Source of the DNA: Chersky-840 sp963848335 | Lineage (GTDB): Bacteria; Actinomycetota; Acidimicrobiia; Acidimicrobiales; UBA8190 | Direction of reading: 5' to 3' | Length of the DNA stretch: 64,000 nt | Assembly: GCA_963848335.1 (NCBI GenBank) | Contig: CAWKDD010000001.1 | Location: 558,001-622,000, forward strand | In this document: piece by piece, positions 59,009 through 64,000 of the stretch | Numbering within the stretch: position 1 is the stretch's first letter | Layout: every line of letters begins with the position of its first letter | Translations under genes and position numbers: made by a program | The notes under the pieces: generated by a model | What the model was told of the DNA's origin: nothing | The model's database searches: none | What the model saw: the letters and a program-made list of their open reading frames with translations, nothing else

Positions 59009-60274
59009 ATGACCGATCTCATCGAGCACGCCGACGCCGAGCCTGCCGACAGCGCGGACGGGGCGTCCGCAGGGGCGCGTGGTGGACCGGTCGTCCCCAA
59101 CCGACGCGGCCTCGTCGGCGCCATCCGCCGGCCGCGCGCCGTCATCGTGACCATCTGCGTGGTGGTCGTCGCCGGCACGCTGGGCGCGGTGGCGATAGCG
59201 GCGACATCGGGGTCGGGCAAGGTCAACACGGCGACCAACTCGCTTGTCTCGACCGTATCGGTGGCCTCGCCCCGGTACACGCCCCGGGCGGCCGTGGGGG
59301 CGACCGACGACTATCACTGCACCTTGGTCAACCCGCACATCACGAAGAACTCGTACGTCGTGTCGAGCCAGTTCAGCCCAGGAAGTCCCGAGGTCCACCA
59401 CGCCGTGCTCGCCCTGGTGCCCCCGGCCGAGACGGCCCAGGCCATCGCGGCCAACGCCGCCACCGGCGGCAAGGGATGGACGTGCTTTGGTGCGCCATCT
59501 CTGCCCAACGCATCGCTCGCCGCCTTCTTGAGCACCCCCTTCCTGAGCGTGTGGGCGCCGGGCCACGGCGCCGACGTGCTTCCGAAGGGCACGGGAATCG
59601 TGCTGGCCAAGGGGAGCCTTGTGATCGAACAGGTGCACTACAACCTTCTGGTGGGCGACAAGCCCGTGACGAATTCACTCGTGCTCCACACCGTGCCGGC
59701 GTCCACTTCCCTGCTGCCGATGCAGTCCCAATACCTGGTGGCCCCGCCGAACATCCCGTGCCCGGCCGGCGTGACCGGGCCGCTCTGCAGCTATCAGGCG
59801 TCGCTCAACTACTTGGACCAGCGCTTTGGCACCGACGGCGTCGTGATGGCGAAAGGCATCGACGAGATCTGTGGTGAGAACGCGGACAACCCGCCTACGG
59901 GTGACACGGCCACGTGCACGTCGCGGATCGGATCGGACGGCTACATCGTCAGGATCCAACCCCACATGCACCTGTTGGGGGTGAGCTTCACGATGGTGCT
60001 CAATCCGGGGACGCCGCAGGCCAAGACCATCCTCAACGTCCCGAACTACAACTTCGACTACCAGAAGGCGTACAACGTGGCGCCCATCCCCGTGAGCAGC
60101 GGCGACCAGATACAGATCAACTGCACCTACAACCCCATGCTGGCGCAGGAGCTGCCCATCCTCCGCAAGGCGCCGCCGCACTTCATCACGTTCGGCGACG
60201 GATCATCCGACGAGATGTGCGTGGGGGTCACCTGGCAGACGTCGTCGGTGCCCAACTCTCGCGACTCGCTCTGA
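59009..60274 (+). CDS. Membrane-anchored copper type II ascorbate-dependent monooxygenase-like protein
   Basis: A 421-residue protein with a cytoplasmic N-terminus, one membrane helix (about residues 46-66) and a large outer domain. It carries the complete ligand set of PHM/dopamine-beta-monooxygenase in the right order: His130-His131 (EVHHAVLALV) and His210 (EQVHYNL) for the first copper, His319-x-His321 (QPHMHLLG) and Met403 (SSDEMCVG) for the second. Such enzymes hydroxylate C-H bonds with O2 and a reductant. The substrate here is unknown. ATG 59009 follows GGGGGACC. Cysteines (CTLVN, CTSRI, CTYNP, MCVG) suggest disulphides. Confidence 0.85.
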   Translation: MTDLIEHADAEPADSADGASAGARGGPVVPNRRGLVGAIRRPRAVIVTICVVVVAGTLGAVAIAATSGSGKVNTATNSLVSTVSVASPRYTPRAAVGATDDYHCTLVNPHITKNSYVVSSQFSPGSPEVHHAVLALVPPAETAQAIAANAATGGKGWTCFGAPSLPNASLAAFLSTPFLSVWAPGHGADVLPKGTGIVLAKGSLVIEQVHYNLLVGDKPVTNSLVLHTVPASTSLLPMQSQYLVAPPNIPCPAGVTGPLCSYQASLNYLDQRFGTDGVVMAKGIDEICGENADNPPTGDTATCTSRIGSDGYIVRIQPHMHLLGVSFTMVLNPGTPQAKTILNVPNYNFDYQKAYNVAPIPVSSGDQIQINCTYNPMLAQELPILRKAPPHFITFGDGSSDEMCVGVTWQTSSVPNSRDSL

Positions 60275-60278
60275 GCGA

Positions 60279-60346
60279 CCCGCCTGCCCGTCGACGCCCT
60301 CGAAGAGCTGCTCGGGCTCACTGACTCGGAGCCCAGTAGAGGCGGG
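60279..60346. terminator. Nested inverted repeats after the copper monooxygenase
   Basis: GGGCTC/GAGCCC (60314-60334) lies inside CCCGCCT/AGGCGGG (60279-60346), just past the stop codon and ahead of the convergent CFA-synthase end. It is a plausible terminator in the 332-base gap 60275-60606, which otherwise shows nothing. Confidence 0.4.
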
Positions 60347-60606
60347 TAACGGGTCCTGCTCGTAAACGCCGAGTCCGGGTCGCCCCGAGAGGGCCAGCGC
60401 GCCAAGGCCGGACAGCCCGGGACCACGCCCGTCCCCGGTCGCCCCGTCGTCAGGCGGGCACCGTCCGAGCCTGGAGGTCTCCCTCCCGGGTTTGGCCCAC
60501 CGATCGGACTGTCCGGGTCCCACCTGGTGGCCGACCTCGCCGCATCTGAACCCGTCGGACCGGCGCTTCTCGGCGCCCCTCGGAGGCGCGGGCCGGCCCG
60601 GGAGGG

Positions 60607-61905
60607 TCAGAAGTGGTGGCCCAGGCCCATGGAGCTGCGGCCCCGGTCGGGGCGGACGGCGAGCACCTGATGGACCTCCAAGTGGTGACGCTCGAACCCC
60701 ACCGCCGAGGCCGCCATGTAGAGACGCCATACCCGGGCACGCCCGGCCCCCACCTCGCCGACCGCCGCGTTCCAGTTCGCCTCGAGGTTGGCGACCCAGT
60801 GTCGCAGGGTCAGCGCGTAGTGCTCCCGCAGGGTTTCGACATGCCGGACCTCGTAGCCGCCCTCCTGCATCATCGACACCACGGTCCCCACCTCGTGGAG
60901 CTCTCCGTCGGGGAACACGTACCGGTCCATGAACGGACTGGCGATACGCGACGGCCCGCGCAGCCCCGCCGCCACCGCCAGGCGTCGTCGCGCCGCTTGC
61001 GCCCGGCCGCTCCATGAGGCGTCGTGATCATGACCGGGACGGCCGATGGCGTGGTTGAGCAGTCGACCGCCGGGGCGCAACAGCCTGGAGAGCCGTCCGA
61101 AGTACTCGCCCATCCGCAGCCGACCCACGTGCTCGAACATGCCGATGGAGCTGATGGCGTCGAAAGGGGCCTCGTCCAGCTCCCGGTAGTCCTGCAGGCG
61201 GATCTCGACGCGATCACCGAGGCCGGACTCGGCGACGCGTTTGGTGGCCCAGTCGTACTGCTGGCTCGACAATGTCACGCCCAGGACTCGTGCCCCGTGG
61301 TGCGCGGCGGCGTGGATGGCCATGCCGCCCCACCCACAGCCCACGTCGAGCAGGTGCATCCCCGGTTGCAGGCCCAGCTTGCGGCTCACCAGCTCGTACT
61401 TGTTCGACTGTGCCGATGCCAGGTCGTCCTCGGGGCTCTCGAACAGCGCGCACGAGTAGGTCATGGAAGGGCCGAGCACCATCTCGTAGAAGGCGTTGGA
61501 TACGTCGTAGTGGTGACCGATGGCCCGCCGGTCGCGCCCGGGGGAGTGGATGGCGCCCCGCAGCCTCGCCTCCTCCTCGGGGGGCGGCAGCAGCCGCAGG
61601 GCGGACCGGCCGCCCTCCCGAAGGATCCGGGCGAACGTGCGCGGCCCGAGATGCAGGCCCGACGCCGCCCCGTCTCTGTCGAGGATCGAATAGAGGTCGC
61701 CGACGATGTCGAGGTCGCCGGCGACATAGGCCCGGCTGAGACCGAGCTCTCCGGGGCGGGCGAGGATGCGGGCCAGCGCGTCGGGCGAACGCATCACCAG
61801 TGTGGCGACCGGATCGGAGGGCCCGGCGGCGCTGCCGTCGTAGGCGACGACGCCGATGCGGCTCTCGTCTCCGAGAACGTCGTGGATCAACTCGGCGAGG
61901 GGCAT
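60607..61905 (-). CDS. Cyclopropane-fatty-acyl-phospholipid synthase family methyltransferase
   Basis: A 432-residue SAM-dependent enzyme of the CFA synthase/mycolic-acid methyltransferase family. An N-terminal domain (LARILARPGELGLSRAYVAGDLD) is followed by IGHHYDVSNAFYEMVLGPSMTYSCALF, motif I HLLDVGCGWGGMAIHAA, LSSQQYDWA, and IGMFEHVGRLRMGEYF. YVFPDGELHEVGTV and LREHYALTLRHWVANLEANW complete the signature. It acts on double bonds of membrane lipids, giving cyclopropane or methyl-branched chains. ATG 61905 follows AGGTAGGTG. Confidence 0.93.
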   Translation of the reverse strand: MPLAELIHDVLGDESRIGVVAYDGSAAGPSDPVATLVMRSPDALARILARPGELGLSRAYVAGDLDIVGDLYSILDRDGAASGLHLGPRTFARILREGGRSALRLLPPPEEEARLRGAIHSPGRDRRAIGHHYDVSNAFYEMVLGPSMTYSCALFESPEDDLASAQSNKYELVSRKLGLQPGMHLLDVGCGWGGMAIHAAAHHGARVLGVTLSSQQYDWATKRVAESGLGDRVEIRLQDYRELDEAPFDAISSIGMFEHVGRLRMGEYFGRLSRLLRPGGRLLNHAIGRPGHDHDASWSGRAQAARRRLAVAAGLRGPSRIASPFMDRYVFPDGELHEVGTVVSMMQEGGYEVRHVETLREHYALTLRHWVANLEANWNAAVGEVGAGRARVWRLYMAASAVGFERHHLEVHQVLAVRPDRGRSSMGLGHHF

Positions 61906-62232
61906 GGGGCACCTACCTGTGTCGTCGACCACCCCGTGACCGGGTCATCTCGTGACCTCGGGGTGATCCCGTGACCACCGTATTCCCACATGGCCCCGGG
62001 GAGAAACGACGATAGACCGTCGGGTCCGGAGCCCGAGCCGCCGATTCCCTGATCCCTGCTGAGACCCGGGCTCGGACTCGGGTCCCGGATCTCGGATCCC
62101 GGATCGGGATGGGGACTTTCGGCCCTACGTGACCGGCGAGGCCCTGTCATAAGTTGCCAAGGCCGAGCGATCCCCCGACACGGAGACTCCGACGATGACC
62201 TCTGACTGTGCCCGTCCGAGGGCGAACCCGCG
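61906..62232. other. Divergent promoter region with short repeats
   Basis: The gap between the CFA synthase and cydA starts holds three copies of a TCGTGACC/CCGTGACC-like block (61930-61975) and a small direct repeat of CGGATC (62084-62110). No Rex-type or clear sigma-70 element was seen. Confidence 0.4.
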
Positions 62233-63633
62233 GTGACCCTGATCCTCGCCCGCTGGCAGTTCGCCATCGTCACCGTCTTCCACTTTTTCTTCGTGCCGGT
62301 GACGATCGGTCTCGGCTTCCTCGTCGCGGTCATGCAGACCCTCGCCTACCGTCGCAAGGACGCCGGATGGGACCGGCTCAGTCGCTTCTTCGGCCGGCTG
62401 TTCCTCATCAACCTGGCGGTGGGCGTCGTGACCGGGATCGTCCTGGAGTTCCAATTCGGGATGAACTGGTCGTCGTACTCGGTGTTCGTCGGCAACATCT
62501 TCGGGGCGCCACTGGCCATCGAAGGCCTCCTTGCCTTCTTCCTCGAATCGACCTTCATCGGCCTGTGGATCTTCGGCCGTGGTCGCCTGTCGCCTCGCCT
62601 GCACCTCGCCACGATATGGATAGTGAGCGCGGGAACCCTGCTCTCCGCGTTCTTCATCCTGGCCGCCAACGCCTGGATGCAACACCCCGTCGGTTACCGC
62701 GTCGTCCATGGCCAGGCGGTGCTCACCGACTTCTGGGCGGTGCTGGGGAACTCCACCTTGTGGGAATCGTTCGCCCACACGATCCTGGCTGCGTTCACGA
62801 CCGGCGGACTGCTCGTGCTCGGGATCAGCGTCTGGCGTGCCCATCGGGAGACGACCGACGAAGCCCATCGCTCGGCCTTCGTGCGGGCCGCCGGCATGGC
62901 GGCCGCCTTCACCTTGGTGGCCGTCCTCCTCACCAGCGTGGCCGGAGACGCCCAGGCGAGGCTGATGGACAGTCAGCAGCCCATGAAGATGGCGTCCGCC
63001 GAGGCGCTCTACCAGACCCAGAAGGGCGCCAGCTTCTCCCTTCTCACCATCGGCAACCTCTCGGGGAAGCCGGTCTTCCAGATCCGGGTGCCCCACGTGC
63101 TCAGCATGATCGCCGACCTGACCTGGGACGGACAGGTCCGGGGCATCGACCAGGTCCAGCAGGCCGAGGTGGCCAAGTACGGCCCGGGGAGCTACGTCCC
63201 GGTGATCTGGCTGACCTACTGGTCGTTTCGCGCCATGGTCGGAGCGGGAATGCTCATGATCCTCCTCTCGGCGTGGGGTGTGGTGCTCGCCCGGCGCAAG
63301 CGGCTCCTGGCCAGCCGGTGGTTCAGGCGTGCCGCGCTCGTCGGGATGGCTCTGCCGTTGCTCGCCAACGCCACGGGCTGGATCTTCACCGAGGCCGGCC
63401 GACAGCCGTGGATCGTCTACGGGCTGCTCAAGACGGCCACCAGTGTGTCTCCGGTCAGCGCCGCCGACGTCACCGCCACCCTGATCGGCTTCGTCGTGAT
63501 CTACAGCGTGCTCGGCATCGTCGACGCGGTGTTGATGACACGGGCGGCGCGCCACGACCTCGACGACCTCGACGGGCCCGACGGGCACGCCCAGGGCCCG
63601 CAACCTGCGGTCGCCCCCGGGCTCGTGTACTGA
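62233..63633 (+). CDS. cydA: Cytochrome bd ubiquinol oxidase subunit I
   Basis: A 466-residue quinol oxidase subunit. ARWQFAIVTVFHFFFVPVTIG holds the first haem His17; GIVLEFQFGMNWSSYS, FAHTILAAFTTGG with another haem His, and EAGRQPWIVYG (the CydA GRQPW motif) follow, with about nine helices. The Q-loop is of the short type usual in actinobacteria. The enzyme reduces O2 to water with menaquinol and high oxygen affinity, at low coupling. GTG 62233. cydB starts 13 bases after the stop. Confidence 0.96.
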   Translation: MTLILARWQFAIVTVFHFFFVPVTIGLGFLVAVMQTLAYRRKDAGWDRLSRFFGRLFLINLAVGVVTGIVLEFQFGMNWSSYSVFVGNIFGAPLAIEGLLAFFLESTFIGLWIFGRGRLSPRLHLATIWIVSAGTLLSAFFILAANAWMQHPVGYRVVHGQAVLTDFWAVLGNSTLWESFAHTILAAFTTGGLLVLGISVWRAHRETTDEAHRSAFVRAAGMAAAFTLVAVLLTSVAGDAQARLMDSQQPMKMASAEALYQTQKGASFSLLTIGNLSGKPVFQIRVPHVLSMIADLTWDGQVRGIDQVQQAEVAKYGPGSYVPVIWLTYWSFRAMVGAGMLMILLSAWGVVLARRKRLLASRWFRRAALVGMALPLLANATGWIFTEAGRQPWIVYGLLKTATSVSPVSAADVTATLIGFVVIYSVLGIVDAVLMTRAARHDLDDLDGPDGHAQGPQPAVAPGLVY

Positions 63634-63646
63634 GAGGACGACGACC

Positions 63647-64000
63647 GTGCCCTTCGCCGATCTGAACACGACATGGTTCGCCCTCATCGGGCTGTTGTGG
63701 GCCGGCTACCTCTTTCTCGAGGGCTTTGACTTCGGGGTGGCCGTCGTCACGCCGTTCGTCATCTCCGACGAGACCGACCGCCGGATGTGCCTGAACACCG
63801 TCGGTCCGGTCTGGGACGGCAACGAAGTGTGGCTCCTGGTGGCGGGCGGCGCCACGTTCGCAGCGTTCCCCTTGTGGTACGCCCGGCTCTTCAGCGGGTT
63901 CTACCTTGCCCTGTTCCTCGTGCTCGTCGCGCTCATCGTCCGCGGCGTCTCCTTCGAGTTCCGCGACAAAGACGAACGTCCGGGCTGGCGCAAGACCTGG
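63647..64000 (+). CDS. cydB: Cytochrome bd oxidase subunit II, N-terminal fragment
   Basis: The first 118 codons run off the right edge of the window. FALIGLLWAGYLFLEGFDFGV, GPVWDGNEVWLLVAGGATFAAFP and ALFLVLVALIVRGVSFEFRDK are the invariant N-terminal features of CydB. GTG 63647 lies 13 bases after the cydA stop, with GAGAGGACG between. Confidence 0.95.
   Translation, partial: MPFADLNTTWFALIGLLWAGYLFLEGFDFGVAVVTPFVISDETDRRMCLNTVGPVWDGNEVWLLVAGGATFAAFPLWYARLFSGFYLALFLVLVALIVRGVSFEFRDKDERPGWRKTW

Noticed and set aside
61906..62232. Search for a Rex-type site ahead of cydA
   Set aside because: No TTGTGAA...TTCACAA-like sequence is present; only short direct repeats.
62125..63687. A 520-codon leftward open frame opposite cydA
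   Set aside because: Antisense shadow of a certain gene; no ribosome site and no domain.

Overview
The window is high-GC DNA with frequent GTG starts and many stop/start overlaps of the GTGA or ATGA type. It has LLM-class (F420/flavin) oxidoreductases, a thiolase/DUF35 operon, a P450, CaiB-type CoA-transferases and an actinobacterial-type Lhr helicase. This fits an actinobacterium, most likely of the class Acidimicrobiia or a close relative; the placement is inferred from gene content. No rRNA, tRNA, CRISPR array or intact insertion sequence was found.

Left part (1-20.4 kb): a leftward drug-export operon (MFS pump, MerR regulator, start of an ABC ATPase) with a perfect 18-base dyad at its head; a secreted LppX-like protein; a GNAT enzyme; an ABC-2 exporter; a nucleosidase joined in frame to the end of a large Lhr helicase; an LLM oxidoreductase; two TetR-type regulators, one apparently a double-unit protein; an SDR/epimerase; a PAS protein; and the Lon protease.

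Middle (20.4-36.6 kb): a secreted GH16 glucanase with a neocarzinostatin-like N-terminal region, then a mosaic of small catabolic and housekeeping enzymes (zinc alcohol dehydrogenase, PIG-L deacetylase, VOC proteins, alpha/beta hydrolase, LLM oxidoreductase, SDR, GNAT, UGT-type glycosyltransferase, D-aminoacylase-like amidohydrolase, Nudix). About 1 kb downstream of the SDR gene lies a decayed copy of its 3' end. Two surface or secreted proteins follow.

Core catabolic cluster (36.8-49.1 kb): a P450 and an NTF2-like protein face a leftward operon of two CaiB CoA-transferases, three thiolase-like (Ltp) enzymes, three DUF35 zinc-ribbon/OB partners, a ferritin-like protein and a periplasmic-binding-fold protein without a signal peptide. 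A divergent amidohydrolase shares a control region holding a 12-base palindrome. By analogy with ChsH2/Ltp2 of steroid side-chain breakdown, the cluster probably activates a lipid or terpenoid acid to its CoA ester and shortens it by retro-aldol cleavage. Two of the three Ltp proteins lack the thiolase cysteine.

Right part (49.1-64 kb): an adenylate cyclase fused to a YHS-like cysteine domain, a secreted beta-helix protein, two methyltransferases, a PadR-controlled ABC export module ending in a lipoprotein, a membrane-anchored copper monooxygenase of the PHM/DBM type with all copper ligands, a cyclopropane-fatty-acid synthase, and cydA with the start of cydB.

Several genes (MFS pump, ABC permease, Lhr, one NTF2-like gene) appear broken, each by one extra base. 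This looks more like insertion errors in the sequence than true gene decay.
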